Assembly: GCA_018648945.1 (NCBI GenBank) | Contig: JABGQJ010000325.1 | Coordinates: 1-8,254, forward strand | DNA: 8,254 bases | Origin: Victivallales bacterium | Lineage (GTDB): Bacteria > Verrucomicrobiota > Lentisphaeria > Oligosphaerales > Lenti-02 | Direction: 5' to 3' | Part shown: one piece after another, positions 1 to 6,159 of the stretch | Numbering within the stretch: position 1 is the stretch's first letter | How the letters are laid out: each line of letters opens with the position of its first letter | Made by a program: the position numbers and the translations under genes | The notes under the pieces: generated by a model | The model's database searches: none | The model's input: only the letters and a program-made list of their open reading frames with translations | What the model was told of the DNA's origin: nothing

Positions 1-55
1 ACTTCCCCCCATGTTCGACGCGTAACTACCCCAGTAGACAAGGGTGCCTGCCACC

Positions 56-1432
56 ATGAAGGCCATCTGTTTCGAACCCGTTGCCGGCGCTGCTGGCGAC
101 ATGATTCTCGCCTCTCTATTCGATCTTGGTGCCGATCCCTCGGAAGTGGAGCGGATCATCCGCACCGGTGGCTTGGACGGTTTCCACATCCAGTTTGAGC
201 GTCGTCCCGACGTGCACCGTATCACCTGTGGGTACTGCGACGTCATGCTCGGTGACACTCGCGCCCACGAGCACGGGGACGACCATGGGCATGAGCATGA
301 GCATGGGCACGAGGACGGGCACGAGCATGGGCACGAGCACGGGCACGACCACGACCACGACCGCGAGCACAAGCCTGGGCATGAGCACGAGCACGACCAT
401 GGGCACGAGCATGAGCACGAGCACGAGCATGAGCACGAGCACAAGCCGGCCTCTGCGGAACACCATCACCGGGGCTTGCGGGATATTCTCGACATCATCG
501 GCCGGAGCGAAGCCCCGCCACGCGCCAAGGAGCGGGCGGCGGCGATCTTCCGCCGCCTCGGCGCCGCCGAAGCAGCCGTGCACGGCGTGGATATCGAGGA
601 GATCCACTTCCACGAAGTCGGCGCGGTGGACTCCATCGTGGATGTCTTCGGCATCTGCATCGCCCTGGAGCAGCTCGGCATCGACCAGGTATATGTCAGC
701 GACTTCAAGGTCGGGCACGGCACCATCCGCTGCGCCCATGGCACCATCCCCGTGCCCGCGCCAGCCACCGTGAAACTGCTTGAAGGGTTCGCGGTGGAGC
801 GACTCGACATCAAGTCCGAGCTCACCACCCCCACCGGCGCAGCCGTGCTGACCACGTTGACTGCCGGCGACTGGCGAGGCATGCCCATGCGCATCCTCGC
901 TACCGGAGCTGGTCACGGTTCGAGGGAGTTCACGGAACGCCCGAACATGATCCGCGTCTTCCTGGCTGAGATCGACGGCAGTGGCCTCAAGCAAGACACT
1001 GTCACGGTTCTCGAGAGCGATCTGGACGACGAATCGCCCGAGATCCTCGGTGCCTTGCTGGATTCCCTGCTGGCAGCCGGCGCGCTTGACGCGTCCTTTC
1101 TGTCGGTGCAGATGAAGAAGAACCGGCCCGGCGTGCGGCTGACCGTACTAGGCAGGCCCGACCGCAGCGCCGCGTTGGCCGAGTTGATCCTGACCCAGAC
1201 CAGCACCATTGGCGTGCGCACCTCACTCGCCAAGCGTTTCACCTTGCCCCGCTCGGCCCAGACCGTGGAGACTCCTTGGGGAGCGGTCGTTTGCAAGCGG
1301 GTGGAACGCCCCGATGGCCCCGATCTTATTCCTGAACTCGAATCCTGCCGCGAATGTGCGGCCAACGCCGGAATCTCGCTGCGGCGAGTCATGGCGGCAG
1401 CCCGGGCGGCGGGCCTGGAGGCAATCTCGTGA
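56..1432 (+). CDS. larC: LarC, nickel-pincer cofactor nickel insertase (single-ORF form) with His-rich tract
   Basis: LarC inserts nickel into the dithiocarboxylated pyridinium mononucleotide made by LarB and LarE, in a CTP-dependent reaction, giving the nickel-pincer cofactor of lactate racemase and related enzymes. That is family knowledge. The 458-aa product shows the family N-terminus (EPVAGAAGDM, residues 7-16), a His-rich tract at residues 71-138 (29 His), the conserved EEIHFHEVGAVDS block that follows it, CAHGTIPVPAPAT, ELTTPTGAA, and the C-terminal-domain motifs LESDLDDESPEI and MKKNRPGV. Some lactobacilli make the C-terminal domain only by ribosomal frameshifting; here both domains are in one frame. 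ATG 56 is chosen because it starts directly at the conserved core, with AAGGGTG about 11 nt upstream; an in-frame GTG at 44 would add four residues. It overlaps aroC by 4 bp. No larA, larB or larE is in the window. Confidence 0.93.
   Translation: MKAICFEPVAGAAGDMILASLFDLGADPSEVERIIRTGGLDGFHIQFERRPDVHRITCGYCDVMLGDTRAHEHGDDHGHEHEHGHEDGHEHGHEHGHDHDHDREHKPGHEHEHDHGHEHEHEHEHEHEHKPASAEHHHRGLRDILDIIGRSEAPPRAKERAAAIFRRLGAAEAAVHGVDIEEIHFHEVGAVDSIVDVFGICIALEQLGIDQVYVSDFKVGHGTIRCAHGTIPVPAPATVKLLEGFAVERLDIKSELTTPTGAAVLTTLTAGDWRGMPMRILATGAGHGSREFTERPNMIRVFLAEIDGSGLKQDTVTVLESDLDDESPEILGALLDSLLAAGALDASFLSVQMKKNRPGVRLTVLGRPDRSAALAELILTQTSTIGVRTSLAKRFTLPRSAQTVETPWGAVVCKRVERPDGPDLIPELESCRECAANAGISLRRVMAAARAAGLEAIS
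266..469 (+). repeat. Hexanucleotide low-complexity tract encoding the LarC His-rich region
   Basis: A run of near-identical 6-nt units (GAGCAC, GAGCAT, GGGCAC, GACCAC) lies inside larC and encodes alternating His with Glu, Gly or Asp for 68 residues. Such tracts in nickel-handling proteins are generally taken as metal-binding or storage regions. The unit structure makes it prone to slippage, so its length may vary between strains and may be misassembled. It also creates long spurious open frames on both strands. Confidence 0.9.
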
Positions 1433-2415
1433 ACACGTTCGGCCGTACTCTACGCATCAGCATCTTCGGCGAATCCCATGGCGGAGCGGTGGGTGCCACC
1501 CTCGACGGCGTGCCCCCCGGCATCGCCATCTCCGAAGAGGACATGCTCCCCGATCTGGCGCGGCGCCGCAGCGGGGGCGTCGGCACCACGCCCCGGCGCG
1601 AGCCCGACCTGCCCAAGATCGTCTCGGGCGTGTTCCAGGGGCACACAACGGGCGCGCCCATGACCGTGCTGTTCGAGAACACCAACACGCGCAGTCGCGA
1701 CTATCGGCAGTTCGTCGCCTCTCCCCGGCCGGGCCATGCGGACTTCGTGGCCCAGCGCAAGTACGGCGGATTCCAGGATTACACCGGCGGCGGGCATTTC
1801 TCCGGACGCGTCACCCTTGGCCTAGTCGCCATGGGGGCCGTCGCCAAGAAGATCCTGGCTCCGGCCACTGTCTCCTCCGAGATTCTGGAGATCGGTGGCG
1901 AACAGGACTACACGGAGATTCTCGCGGCGGCAGTCGAGGCGAAGGACTCCTTGGGCGGCGTCATCCAGATCCGCGTCGAGGGGTTGCCAGTTGGCCTTGG
2001 CGAGCCCTTCTTCGAGGCAGCGGAGGCACGGATCGCGCACGCGGTCTTCTCGGTTCCCGCTACCCGGGGAATCGAGTTTGGGACCGGCTTCGCGGCGGCC
2101 CGAATGAAGGGCAGCGAGCACAACGACCCCATCATCGACGAGCAGGGCACCACAGGCACCAACCACGCGGGCGGCATCAACGGCGGCATCACCAACGGCA
2201 ATCCCGTCGTCTTCCGCGTCGCTGTCAAGCCCACGTCCAGCATCGGCCAAGCCCAGCAGACCATGGATTTCGAGCAGGGCAACGTGAAGGAATTCGTGGC
2301 CGAGGGTCGGCACGACTCGTGCATCGCCCTGCGCATTCCGCCCGTTCTGGAAGCCGCCACCGCCCTGGTGCTGGCTGATCTGAAGTTGCTGGCCAAGGGC
2401 ACGTCGCCGTTGTAG
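1429..2415 (+). CDS. aroC: Chorismate synthase (short form)
   Basis: Chorismate synthase makes chorismate from 5-enolpyruvylshikimate-3-phosphate using reduced FMN; it is the last step of the common aromatic pathway in the cytoplasm. All three family signatures are present: GESHGG with the catalytic-type His17 near the N-terminus, the RPGHAD His at residue 103 followed by GGGHFSGRVTLG, and GRHDSC with PPVLEA near residue 293 onward. NHAGGINGGITNG and KPTSS are also intact. The protein has 328 residues, shorter than the usual 350-390; compared by memory with the E. coli enzyme, the shortening is about 25 residues after the GAVAKKIL segment, not at the ends. The start is GTG 1429, whose GTGA overlaps the larC stop, which suggests translational coupling. 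An upstream in-frame ATG at 1354 lies inside larC and would add a non-family extension, so it was not used. The stop is TAG. Confidence 0.95.
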   Translation: MNTFGRTLRISIFGESHGGAVGATLDGVPPGIAISEEDMLPDLARRRSGGVGTTPRREPDLPKIVSGVFQGHTTGAPMTVLFENTNTRSRDYRQFVASPRPGHADFVAQRKYGGFQDYTGGGHFSGRVTLGLVAMGAVAKKILAPATVSSEILEIGGEQDYTEILAAAVEAKDSLGGVIQIRVEGLPVGLGEPFFEAAEARIAHAVFSVPATRGIEFGTGFAAARMKGSEHNDPIIDEQGTTGTNHAGGINGGITNGNPVVFRVAVKPTSSIGQAQQTMDFEQGNVKEFVAEGRHDSCIALRIPPVLEAATALVLADLKLLAKGTSPL

Positions 2416-2476
2416 CCGCCCCGACCAACCAGATTCCCGCCACATTGCTTCACGGCAGGACAGGGAGCTCCCCACC

Positions 2477-2830
2477 ATGCGATTCTCCACGAGGTCCACA
2501 GGCGGCGATGCTGACTGGAGCGGCAGCCCGGGGTTCTACAAATGGGGCTGGGGCGTCGTCTGCCCACTGCTAGTTGCCGTCTATGCCATCCGCGTGTTCA
2601 TCACGCGGCACGTGGTACTGCGCGGCAAATACCGGGCGGTACTCGCAGAGTTCCAGGGCTGGGGGGCCGTCTCTTGGGGAGTGGCAGCCTTGGGAGTGGG
2701 GCTTTTCATCCACTGCCACTGCTACTGGGCCGACGACGAGGAGCGCGAATACATGTACGCCTACGGGCGGCTTGTCGCACTTGGCGTGATCGTTCTGGGA
2801 GTCGTCGGCGCGTTTGCCAGCACGATCTAG
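2477..2830 (+). CDS. Small membrane protein of unknown family (tandem paralog 1)
   Basis: I do not recognise a named family. The 117-aa product has a short polar N-terminus rich in Gly, Ser and Asp (residues 1-20), then three likely membrane helices at about 24-43, 62-84 and 97-115. An acidic ADDEERE stretch (85-91) links the second and third helices, and an FITR...GKY loop follows the first. No signal peptide cleavage site is evident. The ATG at 2477 is preceded by a purine-rich GGACAGGGAG site about 10 nt upstream. It begins 61 bp after aroC, with no clear terminator between, so readthrough from larC-aroC is possible. It is paralogous to the interrupted gene just downstream: the two share PLL.A..A.R.FIT, the GKY loop, WGVA.LG and WA.DEE..A..YG.L. 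Function unknown. Confidence 0.75.
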   Translation: MRFSTRSTGGDADWSGSPGFYKWGWGVVCPLLVAVYAIRVFITRHVVLRGKYRAVLAEFQGWGAVSWGVAALGVGLFIHCHCYWADDEEREYMYAYGRLVALGVIVLGVVGAFASTI

Positions 2831-2928
2831 GGGCGCATTGCCGTGGCGGGCGGCGGCACTGGGGCCGTCCGTCCCCAACCATGCCCGCAGCATGAGAATG
2901 GTGACCTACCGAGAAGAAGAGTCTGTCA

Positions 2929-3306
2929 ATGTACCCTAACAACATGAGATATCGTGGTTCGGGAGGAGGCGGTGACTGGGAAGGCAGTTCGTGGTCCAAC
3001 AAGTGGGGCTTGGGTGTCCTCGTGCCGCTGCTGCCAGCCATGTAGGCACTGCGGACGTTCATCACCCAGAAGGCGAGATTCGGCAACGGGAAATACGGGC
3101 CGCCCATGAAGCTCCAAGGTCGGGAGGCCATTCTTTGGGGAGTGGCGTTCCTGGGACTGGCCCTGCTCTTCCACTTCCGCTTCTTCTGGGCCGAGGACGA
3201 GGAACACGAGGCCGTGTATGTGTATGGCCAACTGGCCTCCGCGGGTGTGCTGATTCTGGGCTTCGGCGGCATGCTCACAAGCCTGATCTGGGGACTCGTG
3301 AAGTAG
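2929..3306 (+). pseudogene. Small membrane protein paralog 2, interrupted by an in-frame TAG
   Basis: Reading from ATG 2929 (weak purine-rich AGAAGAAGAG site upstream) gives MYPNNMRYRG, a Gly-rich polar N-terminus, and the start of the first membrane helix. A TAG at 3043-3045 (codon 39) then interrupts, and the same frame stays open to a TAG stop at 3304-3306. The downstream part matches paralog 1 closely: FIT, GKYGPP, LWGVAFLGLALLFH, FWAEDEEHEAVYVYGQL, and a last helix. The TAG aligns with the tyrosine codon of paralog 1 (VYAIR against M*ALR), so one base change from TAT or TAC explains it. An internal ATG at 3106 could start a 66-aa two-helix product but has no good ribosome binding site. 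TAG is an ordinary stop for aroC, paralog 1 and the reductase gene in this window, so general recoding is unlikely. A fresh nonsense mutation or a sequencing error is the simplest reading. Confidence 0.75.
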
Positions 3307-3335
3307 CAGGGCTTGCCCGGCAGAAGCGTTGACGC

Positions 3336-4730
3336 TCAGAACTCGGCGTTGCCCGGGGTGCGGGGGAAGGGGATGACGTCGCGGATGTTCTGCATCCCGG
3401 TGCAGAACTGGACCATGCGCTCGAAGCCCAGCCCGAAGCCGGCGTGAGGCACGGTGCCGAACCGGCGCAGGTCGCGGTACCAGCAGTAGTTCTCCAGGGG
3501 CATGCCGGTCTCCTCGATGCGGGCGGTGAGCACATCGGCGCGCTCCTCGCGCTGGCTGCCACCGATGATCTCGCCCACCTTGGGGAGGAGCACGTCCATG
3601 GCGGCAACGGTGCGGTCGTCGTCGTTCAGACGCATGTAGAATGCTTTGATCTCCTTGGGGTAGTTCTGGACTGTCACCGGGCCATGGAAGATCTCTTCGG
3701 TCAGGTAGCGCTCGTGCTCGCTCTGGAGGTCGATGCCCCAGGAGACGGGGAACTCGAAGTCGGCATCGGCCTTGCCCAGGATCTCGACGGCCTCGTCGTA
3801 GGTGATGCGGGCGAACTTGCTGTCGGCGAGCGTTTCGAGGGTGGCCAACAGCCCCTTCTCGATGCGGGCGTTGAAGAATGCCAGATCCTCGCTGCAGTTG
3901 GCTAGGACATCCCGGAACAGATGGCGGAGGTAGTCCTCGGCCAAGTCGGCGTCGTCGTCGAGATCGGCGAAGGCAATCTCGGGTTCGATCATCCAGAACT
4001 CGGCGAGATGGCGCCGGGTGTTCGAGTTCTCAGCGCGGAAGGTCGGGCCAAAGGTGTACACGTCGCTCAGGGCGCAGGCATAGGTCTCGGCGGACAACTG
4101 ACCGCTGACGGTGAGGTTCGCCGCACTGCCGAAGAAGTCGGCCTTGTAGTCGATCTCCCCCTTGTCGGTACGCGGCGGATTGGCCATGTCGAGGGTGGTG
4201 ACATGGAACATCTCGCCTGCGCCTTCGCAATCGCTGGCGGTGATGATCGGGGTGTGGACATAGAGGAAGTTGCGTTGCTGGAAGAACTCATGGGTGGCGG
4301 CGGCGAGGCGATTGCGCACGCGGGCGACGGCCCCGAAGGTATTGGTGCGGGGGCGTAGATGGGCCAGTTCGCGCAGCCGTTCGAAGGAGACACGTTGTTT
4401 GCCGAGGGGGTATTCGGTGGGCTCGCAGAAGCCGAACACGCGGACCTCGCTGGCCTTCACTTCCACCTTCTGCCCCTTGCCAGGCGACGCAACTACATCG
4501 CCCGTGACCCGGATGGACGCGCCGGGGAACAGGTGCTGGATCTCGTCCTGGTAGTTGGGCAGATCCGCGTCGGCCACCACCTGGAGGTTGGCGAGACAAG
4601 AGCCGTCGTTCAGTTCGATGAACGAGAAGCCGCCCTTGGAGTCGCGCCGCGTGCGGACCCAGCCGGCCACGGTGACACGGGCCTCAGCCGGGGGAGCGTT
4701 CAGCAGGGAACGGATGGGGGTGCGGATCAT
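3336..4730 (-). CDS. asnS: Asparaginyl-tRNA synthetase
   Basis: This class IIb aminoacyl-tRNA synthetase charges tRNA-Asn with asparagine using ATP in the cytoplasm. The 464-aa product matches the usual length. It has the N-terminal OB-fold anticodon-binding domain at about residues 18-100 ([23 protein letters not shown] written in part), the motif 1 region with [12 protein letters not shown] (164-175), motif 2 [15 protein letters not shown] (231-245), and motif 3 [12 protein letters not shown] (431-442). [12 protein letters not shown] is typical of AsnRS and argues against AspRS. ATG 4730 is chosen because GGAGG lies 7 nt upstream; the open frame extends to 4892, but that part is repeat-derived and non-homologous. 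The gene is convergent with the membrane-protein genes, leaving a 29-bp gap. Its presence suggests direct Asn-tRNA formation, although an amidotransferase route elsewhere is not excluded. Confidence 0.97.
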   Translation of the reverse strand: MIRTPIRSLLNAPPAEARVTVAGWVRTRRDSKGGFSFIELNDGSCLANLQVVADADLPNYQDEIQHLFPGASIRVTGDVVASPGKGQKVEVKASEVRVFGFCEPTEYPLGKQRVSFERLRELAHLRPRTNTFGAVARVRNRLAAATHEFFQQRNFLYVHTPIITASDCEGAGEMFHVTTLDMANPPRTDKGEIDYKADFFGSAANLTVSGQLSAETYACALSDVYTFGPTFRAENSNTRRHLAEFWMIEPEIAFADLDDDADLAEDYLRHLFRDVLANCSEDLAFFNARIEKGLLATLETLADSKFARITYDEAVEILGKADADFEFPVSWGIDLQSEHERYLTEEIFHGPVTVQNYPKEIKAFYMRLNDDDRTVAAMDVLLPKVGEIIGGSQREERADVLTARIEETGMPLENYCWYRDLRRFGTVPHAGFGLGFERMVQFCTGMQNIRDVIPFPRTPGNAEF

Positions 4731-4772
4731 GAAAGGGCCTCCACGGGAATGCGAGGGGGATCGGATATCCGC

Positions 4773-4801
4773 AATATCGCGCCCGTTGGGAGGGGGATCA
4801 A
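4773..4801 (-). promoter_or_regulatory. Candidate sigma70-type promoter for asnS
   Basis: On the minus strand TTGATC (4801-4796, four of six matches to TTGACA) is followed after exactly 17 bp by GATATT (4778-4773, four of six matches to TATAAT). Transcription would start near 4766, giving a leader of about 36 nt before the asnS ATG. The match is modest, so this is a prediction only. Confidence 0.35.
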
Positions 4802-4821
4802 CCGCTGGGGGGATGGATGGT

Positions 4822-4936
4822 ATGGACAAGGCATGGACGACATGGACGATGGAAGCCACGGCACCCACTACTGCCCCGTCCATGTGGTCCATCGTCCATG
4901 TGGTCCATGCGCCGCAGGCAGGTCCATGCCGTCCAT
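4822..4936. repeat. Period-9 ATGGAC/GTCCAT array forming a long hairpin
   Basis: ATGGAC occurs at 4822, 4833 and 4842, and its complement GTCCAT at 4878, 4887, 4894, 4903, 4922 and 4931. The spacing is mostly 9 bp (4833-4842, 4878-4887, 4894-4903, 4922-4931). The two halves form an inverted repeat: 4831-4852 pairs with 4889-4910 over 22 bp with one mismatch and a 36-nt loop. The array is intergenic, upstream of the candidate asnS promoter. It is not a coding region, although it creates short spurious frames of Met-Asp-Asp or Val-His type. Its function is unknown; it could be a dispersed intergenic repeat, a binding array, or an RNA hairpin. Confidence 0.8.
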
Positions 4937-4965
4937 GGCTCTCCCCCCCGCCCAGAACACAAAGG

Positions 4966-4992
4966 GGACGGGGCGCGCAATGCGCCCCGTCC
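4966..4992 (-). terminator. Perfect 11-bp GC-rich hairpin, possible terminator of the psp/membrane-gene transcript
   Basis: GGACGGGGCGC (4966-4976) and GCGCCCCGTCC (4982-4992) are exact inverted repeats around a 5-nt loop. In the minus direction, the hairpin is followed by CCTTTGTGTT, which is only partly T-rich, so intrinsic termination is plausible but not certain. It lies downstream of the membrane genes and the pspA remnant and is part of repeat copy A. Confidence 0.45.
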
Positions 4993-5048
4993 AGGCAGGC
5001 TCCCCAATCGGTCTTCTTCTCTCGGAGCCCTGCGGTGCTAGACTGCTG

Positions 5049-5112
5049 TCAGCCCTGCTTCTGCATCAAGTCCGCCAGTTTGGCCTCGACTTGGGCGTCG
5101 GCAGGAAAGTCG
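5049..5112 (-). pseudogene. Remnant of the 3' end of a pspA gene
   Basis: In the minus frame ending at the TGA at 5051-5049, the sequence encodes PADAQVEAKLADLMQKQG and stop. The intact PspA upstream ends PADAQIEAELAALMQKQD at the equivalent positions. Homology stops about 20 codons in from the stop, where sequence unrelated to pspA begins near the end of the membrane gene. No start codon with a ribosome binding site serves it, so it is taken as an untranslated gene fragment left by duplication or insertion. Confidence 0.75.
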
Positions 5113-5128
5113 GAACAATGCCCAAGGT

Positions 5129-5569
5129 TCAGGTGCCCTGTGTCTCCGCCACGGCGGGCGTGTCTTGCTGGGCTCGCATCTTGTCTGCCCGGATGAGCAG
5201 TAGGCCGGAAGCGGCGAATGCCAGGGTGACGGCGGTCCCCGAGAGGTAGTCGTTGAAGAGCGTGAAGGCCCTGGGATCTATCACCTTCCGGAGTTCTTCG
5301 CTCGCAAACATGCAGAGGAAGGTGAGAACCATGAGCGCGCTGAAGCCAGCGCAGGAGAGGACGACGATGCCGGTGTCTCTTCGCCAGTTCCGGAAGCCTC
5401 TCAGAGCGAGCCCGATGCATAGAGAAACGGCACCGGGAAGCATGAAGAAGGGCAGTACCGAGCACTTCACGCCGACTGGAATCCTGCCATCGAGGAACCC
5501 AAGCAGAGCCACCATGTAGAAGAAGTAGCCAGCGATGACATAGAGGATGATGCTACATGTTTTACGCAT
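5129..5569 (-). CDS. Four-helix membrane protein of unknown function (second of pair)
   Basis: The 146-aa product has four likely membrane helices at about residues 6-26, 36-56, 67-88 and 109-127, with FRNWRRDTG between helices 2 and 3 and a charged, disordered-looking tail (129-146). I recognise the general type of small hypothetical membrane protein but no named function. ATG 5569 overlaps the stop of the preceding membrane gene by 8 bp, and GGAG lies about 10 nt upstream inside that gene, so the two are probably translationally coupled and may form a complex. The gene ends 16 bp before repeat copy A. Its position behind pspA raises a role at the cytoplasmic membrane in envelope stress, which is inference only. 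Confidence 0.75.
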   Translation of the reverse strand: MRKTCSIILYVIAGYFFYMVALLGFLDGRIPVGVKCSVLPFFMLPGAVSLCIGLALRGFRNWRRDTGIVVLSCAGFSALMVLTFLCMFASEELRKVIDPRAFTLFNDYLSGTAVTLAFAASGLLLIRADKMRAQQDTPAVAETQGT

Positions 5570-5957
5570 CGTCTGGGGTCTCCGTTGACAGAAAGTACTG
5601 AGTTGCCGCTGGGCGGTACAGCAGGATGCATACGGCCACGAAGACCACCAGCCCAGGAATCAGCATTGTCCTAATGGGGGAAGTGGCGAAGCCGAAGACG
5701 AAGCCAACGAGAGTCAAGCCCACATACAGGTTTCGTCCCCAGTTGCATCCCTTGAGCATGGCGATACCAGAGATGATCGACCCCGCGATCAGGATGTAGC
5801 TCATCGCGTACTGAACAGGAACGGAAACGGCGCTTTTGCTCATAAACTCCTGAACCCGGGGATTGCTGCCGGACCGTAGTAATGAGATCACCGAAAGAGC
5901 CGAGGTCACGACCAGGAACCACGCGATGACGGTTACCGAGGTGGGACGTGTCTTCAT
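5562..5957 (-). CDS. Four-helix membrane protein of unknown function (first of pair)
   Basis: The 131-aa product has four likely membrane helices at about residues 6-27, 48-68, 74-92 and 97-114. A short region rich in Ser and Val (27-47) separates helices 1 and 2, and GCNWGRNLY precedes helix 3. The C-terminus is short and polar (YFLSTETPDDA). It looks like a widespread type of small hypothetical membrane protein, but I cannot assign a function. ATG 5957 has GAGGAG about 7 nt upstream, which supports the start. The next gene overlaps it by 8 bp. Between this start and repeat copy B there are only 54 bp, so transcription may continue from pspA unless the hairpin in copy B stops it. Confidence 0.78.
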   Translation of the reverse strand: MKTRPTSVTVIAWFLVVTSALSVISLLRSGSNPRVQEFMSKSAVSVPVQYAMSYILIAGSIISGIAMLKGCNWGRNLYVGLTLVGFVFGFATSPIRTMLIPGLVVFVAVCILLYRPAATQYFLSTETPDDA

Positions 5958-6011
5958 CTGCTACTCCTCTATTCCTTAGTGCGCGCCTGCGCTGCGACGA
6001 TTATTCCGGGA

Positions 6012-6159
6012 GGGACGGGGGGCGTAATGCGCCCCGCCCAGGCGGGCTCGCCAATCGGTCTTCTTCTCTCGGAGCCTTGCGCTGCTGTTCTGCAGTCAGT
6101 CCTGCTTCTGCATCAGGGCCGCCAGTTCCGCCTCGATCTGGGCATCGGCTGGCGCGTCC
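6012..6159. repeat. Direct repeat copy B (3' end of intact pspA plus downstream region)
   Basis: This is the counterpart of 4965-5112 at a 1047-bp offset. Positions 6096-6159 are the last 21 codons of the intact pspA gene; 6012-6095 are its downstream non-coding region. The GC-rich hairpin is present but less perfect than in copy A (6013-6039, two arm mismatches) and has no T-run after it, so it is a weak terminator at best. Confidence 0.85.

Larger units (their letters stand above)
4731..5048. other. Gene-free stretch upstream of asnS
   Basis: No credible gene lies here. In order it holds the asnS ribosome binding site (GGAGG at 4738-4742), the candidate asnS promoter, the period-9 ATGGAC/GTCCAT hairpin array, a C-rich run around 4942-4953, the perfect GC hairpin, and the non-coding part of repeat copy A. 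Open frames across it come from the repeats and have no family resemblance. I saw no T-box features (no specifier-type leader close to asnS). Confidence 0.7.
4965..5112. repeat. Direct repeat copy A (pspA 3' end plus downstream region)
   Basis: This block aligns without gaps to 6012-6159 at a constant offset of 1047 bp. About 11 of 84 positions differ in the non-coding part (4965-5048) and about 14 of 65 in the part matching the pspA coding end. The longest perfect run is 26 bp at 5004-5029. It lies 16 bp beyond the stop of the second membrane gene, so together with copy B it brackets the two membrane genes. Confidence 0.85.

Noticed and set aside
116..994. Long minus-strand open frame opposite larC, with a Val/Leu/Met-rich stretch
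   Set aside because: It is the complement of the larC His-rich hexamer repeat and surrounding GC-rich coding sequence; the low-complexity stretch mimics a membrane region, and larC homology is decisive.
1209..2378. 389-codon plus-strand frame overlapping larC and aroC
   Set aside because: Arg/Gly/His-rich translation in a shifted phase of aroC, with no recognisable motif.
4731..4892. 54-residue N-terminal extension of asnS
   Set aside because: It is read through the candidate promoter and the period-9 repeat, has no AsnRS homology, and the ATG at 4730 has a good GGAGG site.
4822..4936. CRISPR array
   Set aside because: The units are 6 bp words with 3-bp gaps in opposing orientations, with no 20-40 bp repeats and spacers and no cas genes.
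4731..4960. T-box riboswitch upstream of asnS
   Set aside because: The main hairpin is a simple repeat-derived inverted repeat upstream of the candidate promoter, and no T-box core or antiterminator arrangement was seen.
5049..5465. 138-codon minus-strand frame ending in the pspA tail; possible frameshift fusion of membrane protein and PspA tail
   Set aside because: The frame overlaps the membrane gene in another phase and would need a -1 shift; I saw no convincing slippery site with a following structure. The pspA-like tail is better explained as a duplication remnant.
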